DNA of 64,000 nucleotides from Hypomesus transpacificus (GCF_021917145.1 NC_061066.1:2897640-2961639), one strand, 5' to 3'. Numbered from the stretch's first letter, positions 13,282 through 24,669 are shown. The notes: generated by a model not told the origin, from the letters alone. Numbers and translations: made by a program.

Positions 13282-15645
13282 GAAGGAGACAGAGAGAGAT
13301 GAGAGATGCATACAGGAGGTCTAATCAGGTGACCAGTTTCCTCTTCAGTCAGAAGAGAATCAGAGAGGAGAGGAGGAGACGATAAAGAGGAGCAGAGAGC
13401 AAAAGAGAGGGAGGAGGAGAGGAAGAGGACAGGAGTAGAAGAGGAGGAGGAGAGGAGGAGGAATGAGCCGACGAGGGGGAAGAGAAGAGCAGAAGAGATA
13501 GCAAAGGAGAGGAGCAGAGACAGAATTTGAGCGGAGAGCACTGAGGCACAAAGACTCCTCTGTGTCTTGAGAAGGAGAGGAGGGAGAGAGGAGGGGGGTA
13601 GCGATAGCTTGCTAATGTTTACCCAGCCAGTCAGTGGTTACGCACGGACAAGGTCAGCAAACATCCTGTCACTTCCTGCTGAATATCAACTACTCTCTAC
13701 TAGTGAATATCAACTACTGTCTACTACTGAATATCAACTAATCTTCTAGTGAATATCAACTACTGTCTACTACTGAATATCAACTAATCTTCTAGTGAAT
13801 ATCAACTACTGTCTACTACTGAATATCAACTAATCTACTAGTGAATATCAACTACTGTCTACTACTGAATATCAACTAATCTACTAGTGAATATCAACTA
13901 CTGTCTACAACTGAATATCAACTAATCTACTAGTGAATATCAACTACTGTCTACTACTGAATATCAACTACTCTACTAGTGAATATAAACTACTGTCTAC
14001 TACTGAATATCAACTAATCTACTAGTGAATATCAACTACTCTACTAGTGAATATAAACTACTGTCTACTACTGAATATCAACTAATCTACTAGTGAATAT
14101 AAACTGCTGTCTACTACTGAATATCAACTACTCTACTAGTGAATATAAACTACTATGCATATGATGACATCCTTCCCCCTTCTCTCCCAGGTTCAATAAG
14201 AACGGTGTGGACCTGAACCGGAACTTTCCAGACGCGTTCTCTCGCCCGGAGGGGGAGGGGGGCGAGCGGGAGGCCGAGGTGCGGGCCGTAATGGACTGGC
14301 TCGCCAGCGAGAGCTTCGTCCTCTCAGCCAACCTGCACGGGGGCGCCGTGGTGGCCAGCTACCCCTACGACAACAGCAATGGAGGTCAGGACACGCACGC
14401 TACACGCACGTGCACACACACATACTTACACTCACTTACTCACTTGCACACCTGCTTAGGGCTCACACCTGCTTAGGGCTCCCCCACTAAGAACACCATG
14501 AACTAATAGGTAACAGTGTTGCGTGACCTGTACAATGTGCTCGAAATCACTAACCAGCTGTTGCACACACTCAGACACGTAGACACACTCGGAAAACTCA
14601 CATCCACATGCACACTCAACACACACACACTCTCTCTTTATGCGTGGAACAAGAACATTCACTCTGAATATGGATCCTTGTGAGCTGAGGCGTGGTAGCC
14701 TGTGACCTGAGCTACTTTCCTGACTTCCTGTGTTGTTGTCATGTGACAGGAAGTGAGCTGCAGAAAGGAAACAGCGTGTCTCCAGACGACGATGTGTTCC
14801 TCCACCTAGCGAGAACCTACTCCTTCACCCACGGCAGCATGAGGAAAGGAGACAGCTGCTTCGACTCCCAGGACTTCCCAGATGGCATCACCAATGGGTA
14901 CAAGTGGTACCAGCTACCTGGTGAGTCTCTAATGGTGTTTACTGGTACCAGCAACCAAATGAGTATCTACAAGTGCCCAACAAGCACGGTAGCGGAGCCC
15001 TGGAGCCATGCATTTCACCATGGCCCTCTCCATCTCCCCCTTTCCCTGTGTCTCCTCTTCTCTCCTTCACCTCCCCTGACTCCCTTCCTCTTCTCCTCAC
15101 CATCCTCTCTCCTCGTCCTCCTCCTCTTCCTCCTCTCTTCCCCCTCTCCTCTCCAGGTGGCATGCAGGACTATAACTATGTGTGGTCCCAGTGTTTGGAG
15201 ATCACCCTGGAGCTGTCCTGCTGTAAGTTCCCTCCAGAGAAGGACCTCCTAGGCCTGTGGAACCTGAACCGGCCCGCTCTCTTAGCCTACATGCAGCAGG
15301 TGCATCTGGGTAAGTACCAGAACCTGCATCCATACATGGATAATATATATGGCGCAGATGGTTAGGGTATAGCTCAGTGGTTGAGCATGTAGCAGAGAGA
15401 TAGCGGGTTCAGATCTCCCCTGTACTTCACGTTGGATCAAATCTTTCAAATACATTGTTACTATTATCATTATTATTACCAGGACCAGCAGCACCCACAC
15501 ACGTACATCTGAGTTACCACATATACAATCTATCTGACTCTGACACACACACACAGCACACACAACCAGGATACTTTGAAGGACATCCAGGCTGATTCCA
15601 GCAGTGTAACCCTAACACTGTCAGAGTGTGTGCTGGGTTTGTGTG

Positions 15646-15676
<31 letters not shown>

Positions 15677-15761
15677 TGGCAGTATGCAAAGGCAGGTGTC
15701 AGAGCAGCCAGCTGGGAAACACTTGACTTGATAGGTAATCGAGCTCAGGGATCATCTACCA

Positions 15762-15798
<37 letters not shown>

Positions 15799-17170
15799 CG
15801 CATGCCCTTACACCTGTGTGTGCAGGTGTACATGTGTGACGGTGCAACAGCCTATCTGTGTGTATAGTTGGTTGTTTAACAGCTCGTGTCTGAATGCATG
15901 TCTGTGTGTGTGTTACATCTGTCTGTGTAACACTTGTGTGTGAAGGTGTGTATCTAGATGTGTCTAGCTGGTTAACACTATGTGTTTGTGTCTAGCAGTG
16001 TAACACACTGTGTGTGTGTGTTGTGTGTGTGTGTTGCTGCTGCAGGTGTGAAGGGCCAGGTTCTGGACTGGGATGGTCAGCCGGTCCAGAATGCCGTAGT
16101 GGAGGTGGAAGGCAGGCGGAACCTTTGTCCCTTCAGAACCGACCGCCATGGAGAATACTACCGGCTCCTTCTGCCCGGCAACTACACCTTCAAGGTGAGG
16201 CTGTCCTCTGCTGGCAGGGTGTGGTATTACAGCCCTGCTCACCGGCCCTACGTTACAGTTTAGACATTTTCCAGAGGAGAAGATAGGAAAGGACAGAAGG
16301 AGGAAGAAAGGAGAGGAGTTTGTGTTCAGAGGTTTACCAACCATGTGGGAAAGCAACAACAGAACACTGTTGAGACCCTGCTCACTCAGCCACATTGGAT
16401 TTGGCAGAAGTAGTTACAGAAACACACCAACACACACACCAACACACACCAACACACACTCTTCCATGTGGGTGGTCTGGGCTCTGGAGTTGAGGAACAG
16501 TCGTGTCAACATCCATGTGTGTTTTCTCCCAGATGCTGCTATAAACATCTAGGAAACAAACAAACAAGATAGGCCAACATTCCACTGGCTGGCGGCAAAC
16601 AACTTTATTAACTACGCTGTGCTTAACTAGAGGAATGTAGAAACAAGATTATTGTTTTTTTTTTAAATTAGGAACAGTCAAACAGTCTCATAAGTAGTGG
16701 TTCTGTTCCATGAAGTTCATCTGTGGGTCTCTGCTGTTTCACTGGGTTGTTTTATCAAAGGCTAGAATCCTGCAAATCATCTTTCCTGCTAATAATTAAA
16801 CCGTTAATGATTCATTTATAAAAATGTATAATAATTCAGTAAACTTTGTACATGTATTACTGTGCATTCTATTGTTCGTATATTCACCTGTGTTTTTGTA
16901 TGCGTGTGTGTTTGACAGGTGACGTTCCCTGGCCACCATCAGCTGACTGAGACCCTGAGTGTTCCATACGGTCCTGACTACTCCTCCGCCCTCACGCACA
17001 ACTTCCTGTTACAGAGAAGCACTTCCTCCATCCCCTCGCTGCCCCCCACCACCCCCTGCAACACATCCCAGCTGTGGGGGCCCCTGGAGGGGCACGCCAG
17101 AGCCCCACGGCCCCTCTGGACCTCCCTGCTCCTGGCTCTTACACCCCTCTACCTCCTACCAGGACTGTAG
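3021..17170 (+). CDS. cpm: Carboxypeptidase M (GPI-anchored metallocarboxypeptidase)
   Basis: Removes C-terminal Arg or Lys from peptides at the cell surface (M14 family, N/E subfamily). Eight coding exons join in frame with GT-AG sites: 3021-3186, 6345-6442, 8403-8572, 14191-14384, 14750-14920, 15157-15309, 16046-16194, 16919-17170. The product is 450 aa; human CPM is 443. Residues 1 to about 17 are a hydrophobic signal peptide. Zinc ligands are His85 and Glu88 in MHGNE and His194 in NLHGG. Arg155 in DLNRNF fits the substrate-carboxylate site, and Glu285 in EITLELS the catalytic glutamate. Exon 7 begins the transthyretin-like domain ([20 protein letters not shown]). The protein ends in a Leu-rich hydrophobic tail after a Pro/Thr linker, as expected for a GPI signal. 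The ATG opens the signal peptide. The gene converges on mdm2, its neighbour also in human 12q15. All catalytic residues are present. Confidence 0.96.
4684..4768. repeat. (GA)n microsatellite
   Basis: Nearly uninterrupted GA dinucleotide run of about 85 bases in cpm intron 1. Confidence 0.95.
5167..5393. repeat. Two (CT)n tracts
   Basis: CT runs at about 5167-5248 and 5335-5393, separated by about 86 bases of unique sequence. Together with the GA run 400 bases upstream they give purine and pyrimidine tracts in opposite orientation within one intron. Confidence 0.93.
6443..8402 (+). other. cpm: cpm intron 2
   Basis: No exon seen. Contents: a proline-codon-like CCCCCAGCCCC-rich stretch at 6745-6880, a duplicated 28-base block at 7322-7380, a pyrimidine-rich stretch at 7590-7720 and a GA/GGGA-rich stretch at 8040-8130. 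Confidence 0.6.
7322..7412 (+). repeat. Short tandem duplication, about 30 bp
   Basis: The block GCCCCAGAGGAGCCATTTTG plus GATCCTG occurs twice in tandem. A third, partial copy (CCATTTTGGATTCT) follows at about 7399. Confidence 0.8.
10861..11145. repeat. G-rich minisatellite
   Basis: Seven or so imperfect tandem copies of a roughly 30-36 bp unit built from GGGGTGAGGCAGGGTGAGGA and GGGAGAGGAG blocks, inside cpm intron 3. Purine-rich on the plus strand. Confidence 0.88.
12010..12330. repeat. Degenerate CAGA/GACA repeat
   Basis: Irregular repetition of ACAGACAGGCAG-like words over about 320 bases, becoming regular (CAGA)n at the right end. It produces Cys/Leu/Ser open frames on the minus strand that are not genes. 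Confidence 0.82.
13029..13175. repeat. CA-rich minisatellite
   Basis: Tandem variants of ACACACCCAACACACACCC, about 10-20 bp per unit, directly left of a long GA run. Confidence 0.85.
13186..13279. repeat. (GA)n microsatellite
   Basis: Uninterrupted GA run of about 93 bases, the longest perfect GA run in cpm. Confidence 0.96.
13676..14155. repeat. 46-bp AT-rich minisatellite
   Basis: About ten tandem copies of a dimeric unit: GAATATCAACTACTGTCTAC plus TACT, then GAATATCAACTAATCTACTA plus GT. Copies differ by single changes such as ATCAAC to ATAAAC. The array ends about 35 bases before the splice acceptor of cpm exon 4. Confidence 0.95.
15361..15450 (+). mobile_element. tRNA-derived SINE head
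   Basis: A polymerase III promoter pair is visible: box A-like TAGCTCAGTGGTTGAGC and box B-like GGGTTCAGATCTCCC, spaced as in a tRNA. It is followed by a non-tRNA body and a TTATTATTA-rich tail near 15466-15480. It lies in cpm intron 6, same strand as the gene. The arms do not pair well enough for a working tRNA. Confidence 0.7.
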
Positions 17171-17177
17171 CCTAGTG

Positions 17178-17480
17178 TGCTACTGCTGTGTACTCGCATA
17201 TTGTCTAGTGGACACCTGCTACGTACCAGCACACCATAGAGTGCACTACTGCTGTGTACCAGAACACTATCGAGTGGACACCTGCTATGTACAAGCATAC
17301 TATCTAGTTAGCACACTCTCTACTGCACTACCACTGTGTACTGGCACGCTATCTACACTTGGTGTAGCCTTGTAGTACTTTCATGTGGACAACTCCATTA
17401 TGCTACGCTCCCCATCTCGTGCACTACTCCTGTGTACTAGCACACTTTTTAGTGGACACTTGCTGTGGCCTTGGTGTACT
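17178..17480 (+). repeat. Imperfect tandem repeat in probable cpm 3' UTR
   Basis: About four or five diverged copies of a roughly 60-bp unit around the words CTACTGCTGTGTACT, GCACACTATCTAGTGGACAC and CTGCTATGTAC. It starts within ten bases of the cpm stop codon. Confidence 0.75.
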
Positions 17481-19263
17481 TTCTGGTGCACTTGAGCCCT
17501 GGCAGTTGGATCTGGACCCTGGCGAAGATGAGTGGATTCTTTTCTTAGTATTGTATATTTTTCTATCTATTCAAACACTTGTATTGCTCTCCTTGCACAT
17601 ACACATGAACCATACTCGTGTATCAATGACGTTTGTCTGTGTTGCCCTGCAGTGTTGATCAGCTGGGCTTAGGAAAGGGGGTTAAGAAAGAGATGTGTGG
17701 GGCTAGGGCAGAAGGGAGGAGGTCTAGGGGGCTAGGGAAGGAGGAAGAGGAGTTTCAAAGTTATTGTTGTCTGTCATGTACAGTCACTATCAGTATTGTT
17801 CCCCTGACCCTGTACACCCCTGACTTTTCAACCCAGATCCTCACTTCTGTACCTCCTTTGCTAATTCCATACACAGGTTTCCCCAGTCACTGCCAAACCC
17901 TCTTAATCTCCACTGTGCTCATTCAAAGATACAATTCACACTTGTGAAACTGTCTATATACCGGTCACCTGTAATACTGTCTATATAGATTACTGGTCAC
18001 ACCCGTAATAGTGTCTACATAGAATAACACTGAGCACACCTTAAAGATGTTGGTGACCCTCCTCTGATCTGTCCTTGACAGAGGGGAGGTCAGGTGTGTT
18101 CTGTTCACCCTTACAGGGGTGTTCCTATAGACGACTATGGACATGGGCTGCCTAGGAGTACAGGGTGGATAGAGACAGTGATATCAGTTACTGTAATATT
18201 ATATGGCTCTAATAACATGATCAATATATGCATCGAGATGTGAAGAAATGGAAGTGGTCACACTTAAAAAAAATACTATTATCCAAGTCTAAGACTGGAT
18301 TCACTATTCAGTTATGTTGCTGGGGTAGGAAGATTTCATGGAGGTCTTGTTGAGATCGAAGGTTCATTGCGTGTGTAGACTGCATGCCATGCACACTGTA
18401 GGTATGCATTATGTGCTCACATGACCCCAAACCCGACGCCTTGTCTGTTCTACCTCAGAGCCCCGCCCACCTCAGTCAGCAGCCAATAGAAATGTGTGGT
18501 GCCTTCACCAATAAACCTACCCCACCAATCAGCTTACCATGTCTTGTTTCTCTGCTCGACAGCCAGTATTTACCATTAACATCTTTACCGTTACCATCTT
18601 AAACAGTTGTAGCCGCAATAAGTTTGACCTGAAAAAAATCACAACGGAAATATGAATTGTGAATTCTGATTTGCTATAGTTTGGAATTATGAATCTTGAT
18701 TTAACAGACTGATACGGCATCTAGGCTTCCTTACAAACTATGGGAAGACATTAGGATTTCAACCATTTCTCATGCTGAGAAATAAGGGATAACTTGTCCC
18801 GCTACATACAATTTAATGGATGAGGCGTGTAGACATGTATTTCAGAAGTTTTTTCCTATTTGACAATATTCGGCAGGTCTGATCATTGTAACTTTTTCCA
18901 CCGTACTTTTGCATGTATGTGAAAAAAAAATCTAATCTTAATGTGTATGTCCTGTACATCAATCACAGTGCACTAATCAGAAACTACCAGTGGGCAAAGA
19001 AAAGCCTCATGTTCAAATCTTCATTCATATTAAGAAAAGCACACCAACCATTCAAGAACTGAATCTGTATTTAGAACAACACTGCAAACCGGTACAGAAA
19101 TTTAGAAGAAATTAAAGCAAATAAATAAATCTATTTGAGTATATTAAATAACAATTATTTAGAGCCACCTCGCTTAGATAATCAATAGTTCATTTGTATC
19201 TGTGTGAATATTTCATATTAGTCTATTGTATCTGGGTGAGGTTTTTCAGCATGTACTGCAACT

Positions 19264-19273
19264 GTGTGTGTGT

Positions 19274-19313
<40 letters not shown>
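19264..19313. repeat. (TG)n run just after the mdm2 stop
   Basis: A TG/CA run of about 50 bases that begins 13 bases downstream of the mdm2 stop codon when read on the minus strand (CA in the transcript). Confidence 0.92.
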
Positions 19314-19322
<9 letters not shown>

Positions 19323-19326
19323 TGTC

Positions 19327-22300
19327 TCAGCTCAGGTAGGTGAGCACCACAGACTGGATGGGCTCCCTGCAGACCGGACAGAGCTTATTCCTCCTCTTCA
19401 GCTTGCGAGCACAGGGGTAGCAGGAGATGAGGTGGCCGGTGCGTCCGTGCACTATGCAGCCATTCTTGGGCCGGCTCTGACAGATGACACAGGGCTCCAG
19501 GCAGCTGGCGGGCAGGTAGGCCTCCAGGCTGTTGAAGCGCTCCAGCTCTGGTAGTACCTCTTCCTGGCTGCAGGGGGGGGCGCTGGAGCGGCCGGATCCC
19601 GGGGTGGAGCCCAGGCCGGAGGAAGAGAAGGAGGTGGAGGGTTGGGAGTTGGAAAGATCCAGCGAGTGCTGTTCGCTATTGTGGCCGGAGCTTTGGGAGT
19701 CGGGGGCGGAGCTTTGGGAGTTGATGGCGGAGCCTTGAGAATCGCAGATAGCGTCTTTGGAGTCGGTGATGAGAGGAGTTTTGGCTCTCTTACCGTCTGG
19801 CACGTCTAGCCCCTCCCCGTCCTCAAGGTAGGTGGTGCCAGGTTTGGGGGGCAAAGCCTTGAGGCCAGGGGCAGGGTTACTGGTGTCAGAGTCAGGGAAC
19901 CAATCAGGTCGAAGCGTCCAGCAGCGGTTGCAATGACGGGGGAGGGGAGGGTTCAGCTCCTCACACTTGGAGCACTTCCAGTAGTCCTGAGAGAGAGACG
20001 CGCGCACACACACACACACACAAACAGAGACACACACATATATGGTCAGATGAATCAGGGAGAGAGAGAAAGAGAACAGAGAGGGTCAGACTGGAGGAGA
20101 TGGGACCTACTGCCTCTGTGATCTCTGTGTCCTCGTCAAAGTCATCCTCCTCAGCTTCAATGATGGTCACCTCAAACACCTGCAAGGGGGGGGAGAGGGG
20201 TGAGAGAGGAGGGGGGGGGGGGGGGGGGGAGAGGAGGGGGGTGAGAGAGGAAGGAGGGGAGAGAGGAAGGGGGGGAGAGGAGTGGAGTGGGGAGAAAGCA
20301 GAGAGGAGCATTAGTCTCACTGCAGTTTCATACTGAACCAATAGGGCAGCCTCTCAATACCTGGCCCCCTGCACTGCGTGTTTTAGAAGTGTCCCTCTTC
20401 GACACACCTGACGACTCATTCATTTGAACCAGGTGTGTTGGAGCAGAGAAACATCTAGAACATGCAGAGCCGGGGGGCACTGAGGGTCAGGACTGAAAGG
20501 CCGCAATAGAGAACGCTTTTATCAATCTCTCCTATCACTCCATCTAGCTTTCTGTTTACATTCTGTTGAATGTATATCCATTCCTCTCTCACTCTTGTCT
20601 TCCATGTTATTTTAGCCACTAGGGGATGCTGTACATGTACCCATCCATCCTTTCTCCAAAGTGACTTAAAAACTGCGTACTGAGAAATATAACCACTAGA
20701 TGTCAACATCTACCCATGGATGCATCCCCCCCTCTCTCTGTCTCTGTCCCCCCCCCCCCCCCCCCCCCCTCTCTCTCTCTCTCCTTCCCTCCCGTTAGCT
20801 CCAGGTGAGTGTGTACCTGGTCTTCATCAGATAAGTCCTCCTCCTGGCTGTACGCGTCAGAGTCCACCGACTCCACCTCAAACTCCACGCTAAAGTTGTC
20901 TGAGTCTGAATCAGAGTCCTGTGTCAGCGCATCCTCCACCTCACTGGCCAACACACTGGCCTCCTGGGGGAGGGGAGAGGGGGGTAGAGAGAGGAATGGA
21001 GTTAGTAACAAAAGGCACGCCAGCCTCGGGTCTTTAACGAAGTCCTGCTTTACATTCGAGGGCTTAGGCCCATTCAGTGCAAGGCTCTGGGGTTAAAGGT
21101 CAAGACTCACAGTGTTGCTGTGGGTGTCTGAGGACTCGCTGCTGCGGTGATCATGGACCAGCCCTCCAATCACACACCAGGATAGGCTCTGGTCAAAGGT
21201 CAGGGAGAAGCTGTCTGACTTGTGTCTCTTTCCGGGCTCACACTCCTCTTCCTCTCTGGCCGAACCTGCTCGGGAAGACAGCGCGCACACACACGATCAT
21301 GTAACACATCAACATAGATGAACCTGTTAATAAATGTCAGTAACATCTGTGCAGTCATGTGCACACACACCTCTCACTCTGACAGGCCATGCTGGGGTAA
21401 GTTACCCATCTGACCAGAGAACATACAGTGTGTGTGTGTCTAATCTTCTTCACACATTCTCCCCAGAGTTCTCTGTCCCTGAATGGTCTCTGTTGGAGCT
21501 TGTCAACAGGACTATGCAAATAGATTACATACTGCTTCCATCTTTCTCCACACACACACGCGCACACACACACACACACACACGCGCACACACACACACG
21601 AGTCTCACCAGGTTCTGTGCTGCTCCTCCTCTTTCTCCTCCTCCTCCTTCCACTGTTCTGTGAAGTTGATGAAGAGTGACTGTCTGAGTCGGTTCCCTGG
21701 AACACAACAACACAGTCATTAACTCCACCAGACAGGACTGACGCGCACAGCTGAGAGCCAAATATTTGCAAAGCGGCAACAAAAGGCCGTTTTGATCCCA
21801 AGATTCTAGCGTGTTCCAGTGGGGTGTTTGTGTTCTTACTTCAGGTCCTCGGTCTGGTTCACACTGGCTCCTTGGTTCTGAGAAGCCCTTCTGGGAATCT
21901 GGCAGGGAGAACTAGGCATGTTATACACACACACATACAATATATCTACATCAGAATTTACTGATCGCCCAGTTAGATTCAAAATTCAAACGAGCTTCTA
22001 AAGCCCTTCCATACTGCTAACCTGGGTTTTTCACAGCGATGAGGTTTCTGGTGATCATGGAGAAGAGAACTCTTGGAGAGACACACACACCGGGGGTTAC
22101 AACACTGATGGTTGCTCTCTCGATAACAGCCGTTAGATCACATTCACAGAGAAGCACGCCAACCTTAACACCTAGGAGCGCTAACGGGCTGCCACATGGT
22201 CTACACACACTTCAAAATCACACACACACGCGCTTCCCAGGGGGTATTAGGCAGCTGTTTGCTCCCCATGGAAACCCCTTAAAACACGCCCGGGCAAACA

Positions 22301-24318
22301 TAGGAGGGGTGTGTTCTACTGGTCATATGTGTGTGTGAGTTGTGTGTGTGCATGCTGTTGGATTGAGTGAGAAGTGTGTGTGTGAGTGTGTGCGTGCGCG
22401 TGCATGCATATTTGTGTGAGAGGACTGCGTGTGTGCTGTTGGATTGAGTGAGGAGTGTGTGTGCGTACGTGTGTGTGTTAAGTGTGAGAGGAGGGTGTGT
22501 TCCTTACCGTGGCTCCTTTACAGAAAAGCTGTCGACCCCCAGCACGGCCCCCAGAGGATCGCTGGCACAGTGGACCATGTGCTGCTGCTTCTGGTCATAC
22601 AGCTGTTTTTGCACGATGTATTGGCCCAGGTAGAACAGCACCTGCAGGGACACAGACCGGTCAGAACCGGCCGGAACCTGTTAGAGCTAAAGCACGGAGG
22701 CTGGAGCGAGGACCAAAACAGCATGGTTAAGAGGGACAGGGCTGGGCCGAGGAAACCCAAATGCCCTGGATGAGAGGGACATGAATGAAGAGCCAAAATG
22801 CCAAACGCCTAACCTAGCTCCATCAGACATTCCACTGGCCTACCACAGTAACCACAGCTGAGTCAAGCTTAAGAAGGACAGGACAGTCATCTAGCATGGC
22901 TGGCTGCGCAGTCCAGACTGACTCATCCAGTGAGTAACTCATACCCACTTCATCTTTCTGGTTGTTACAGCGGAAAATCATCTGATGACGTTTACATGGA
23001 AACAACAATCAGTTTACAGGTACACAACAGCAGGGGTCTGTAACCAATAGGTGAGAGAGGGAGACCGAAAGTGAAAGAGACAGTCAGAGAAGGACAGATC
23101 TGGAGAGACACAGACTAATCATAGATCTGAAAGTGAAACTGATTTAATCAGAAATGAGTGAAATACAATGGGACAATTAGCCAACCAGACAGGGTTCAGA
23201 CCCCACTAAGGAATGTCAAATAGTTTCATGTTGTACATTTACGTTAAAATATATTATCCAAAGCACTATCTAAATAGTCCGTATAGAAAGAACAGCAGAA
23301 GATCAAGAATCAGCAATGCATAGCTCTACAGTATTTAAGTGGCCAGTCAAAGAACAGTGTGTGTTTTTCAGCCACATCACAAAGTAACCAGTATCAAAGC
23401 TTGCACTCATCGGCACAAACACTGAAATAACTTATGTGATGCAGCAGTCAGTCACACTGACTCAACTAAACATGCCGAACAGTCTGAGTGCTTGAACACT
23501 GGGACAAAGATTAAGTACACTTCTTCACGAGAGATAAAGAGTGATTTCATCCAAGGTTAGAGTACACATTCTCTATATACTAGGAGACTTAGTCACATTT
23601 ACTAATCTGTCAGCAGGGGACAGTTGTCATAACTATAGACAGACAGGCAAAAAAACTAATATTATGATTTAAAGTGTCAAATTGATTAAATTTGTGCCCA
23701 ATCACCCAGTCCAGTCATGACAAAGCTTCATCAATTAACTGCTGTTAGGTGCATCTGATCTTTTATAGGTTTGGATTATTTATCATTTGTTTTGACAGGA
23801 TGCTGGGAAGGGAGTCAGGTGGCTGAGCGGTTAGGGAATCGGGCTAGTAATCAGAAGGTTGCCAATTTGATTCTCAGCTGTGCCAAATTACGTTGTGCCC
23901 CCGGGCAAGGCCCTTCACCCTACTTGCCTCAGGGGAAATGTCCCTGTACTTACTGTAAGTCGCTCTGGATAAGAGCGTCTGCTAAATGACTAAATGTAAA
24001 TGTAAACTGTCAGAGATGGGACTACTAAATAATTCCAACATCTGTACCTCTACTTGTTACAAATGGTACATAAACAATATCTACCTCCTTCATGGTGTAC
24101 AGCTCCTTGTTTGCACCTGCATGCTTTAATAATGAGAGCAGTTCAACTTTGGGTTTCACCTGAGAAAAAAAAAAAAAACATTAGATAATGCTTTGATATT
24201 TCATTGTGGAGAAATTGTGCACATAGAAATGCAGGGTTTGTGTGCTGTGGCTGCTTACCAGTTCCTCGTTGTCTGCTGTGTTGATCTGAGAACTGCTCAA
24301 ACAATTATCAGATGTCAT
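19327..24318 (-). CDS. mdm2: Mdm2, RING E3 ubiquitin ligase and p53 inhibitor
   Basis: Binds the p53 transactivation domain and ubiquitinates p53. Ten coding exons, in coding order: 24318-24259, 24159-24085, 22641-22508, 22071-22022, 21898-21840, 21696-21609, 21265-21111, 20963-20817, 20179-20111, 19986-19327. All junctions are GT-AG and in phase; the product is 498 aa (human 491). The SWIB/p53-binding domain spans residues 21-105 (VKPKVELLSLLKHAG to VLFSMITRNLIAV). A basic NLS (GRRRRRKRR) and KRHKSDS follow, then an acidic region at about 208-279. The RanBP2-type zinc finger starts at 280 (DYWKCSKCEELNPP), and the RING runs from Cys445 (CVIC) to the C terminus with the usual GRTGH and CPVC elements. 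Tyr496 in the final VLTYLS matches the conserved C-terminal Tyr of human MDM2. Residues 360-394 carry an SQ-rich repeat. The ATG chosen gives the conserved short leader. Converges on cpm, as in human. Confidence 0.97.
23233..23440. repeat. Diverged dispersed repeat, copy A
   Basis: Shares ordered short blocks with 25160-25350: ACATTTA near the left end, ATCCAA, CAGCAGAAGAT-AAG, then CACATC-CAAAGTAACCA. The left end resembles the reverse complement of a V-SINE 3' tail. The family is not recognised. Confidence 0.5.
23806..24006 (+). mobile_element. V-SINE-type tRNA-derived SINE
   Basis: The tRNA-like head has box A (GTGGCTGAGCGGTTAGG) and a box B-like block (TTTGATTCTC). It is followed by the strongly conserved V-SINE central and 3' segment (TAAGTCGCTCTGGATAAGAG, then CGTCTGCTAAATGAC) and an AAATGTAAATGTAAA tail. 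It lies in an mdm2 intron, antisense to the gene. Well preserved, so a fairly recent insertion. Confidence 0.88.
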
Positions 24319-24577
24319 GTTGATTTAGCTGTGGAAAGACAGAAACAAGAACAATACATTCGGGTTTGCAGTACAGAACTATATAAAAATACGTTTTTAC
24401 AAAATGACATGCCATGGCAGGACATGCTCAACAGATAAAAACAAGCTTACCTAATTAAATACAAGTATGTATCTTATATACAGATCTACACTCCGCAGCT
24501 ATACATAAAGTGCTTCAGCGTCGCCGGTTACAGGGAAACCACTTCCCGGTCCCCCGCACATTTAAGTAGGCAGACAC

Positions 24578-24597
24578 AGACATGTCAGGGCTAGCAA
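24578..24597 (-). promoter_or_regulatory. Candidate p53 response element 1
   Basis: Two abutting ten-base half sites on the plus strand, AGACATGTCA and GGGCTAGCAA, against RRRCWWGYYY twice. 17 of 20 positions match and both CWWG cores are intact. It lies 260 bases upstream of the mdm2 first coding exon. Confidence 0.5.
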
Positions 24598-24649
24598 GTA
24601 CGCCGAATGGAGATGCGATTGGACGCGGGGGCAACGCGGCAGGGGAAAC

Positions 24650-24669
24650 TGACATGTCAGAGCATGAAA
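24650..24669 (-). promoter_or_regulatory. Candidate p53 response element 2
   Basis: Abutting half sites TGACATGTCA and GAGCATGAAA, 15 of 20 consensus matches with both CATG cores intact. The weakest of the three sites. Confidence 0.35.

Larger units (their letters stand above)
8573..14190 (+). other. cpm: cpm intron 3 (5.6 kb)
   Basis: The largest cpm intron, made mostly of low-complexity DNA: a TG run at 8738-8762, GGGA-rich DNA at 8870-8960 and 9470-9740, CA runs near 9834, 10260 and 10660-10685, a G-rich minisatellite, a CAGA/GACA-rich region, a CA-rich minisatellite, a long GA run and a 46-bp minisatellite abutting the next exon. No extra exon or gene seen. Confidence 0.65.
17171..19326. 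other. cpm-mdm2 convergent intergenic region and 3' UTRs
   Basis: No coding sequence seen. The left part is probably cpm 3' UTR and contains an imperfect tandem repeat at 17178-17480 and another at about 17945-18030. A plus-strand AATAAA at 18510-18515 could end cpm. The right part should be mdm2 3' UTR on the minus strand. Poly(A) sites are not certain. Confidence 0.6.
22642..24084 (-). other. mdm2: mdm2 intron between coding exons 2 and 3
   Basis: No exon seen. It contains a full-length-looking V-SINE on the opposite strand and one copy of an unnamed diverged repeat that recurs at 25.2 kb. Confidence 0.65.

Noticed and set aside
15361-15440. A working tRNA gene
   Set aside because: Pol III boxes are present but the arms do not pair into a cloverleaf, and a SINE-like body follows.
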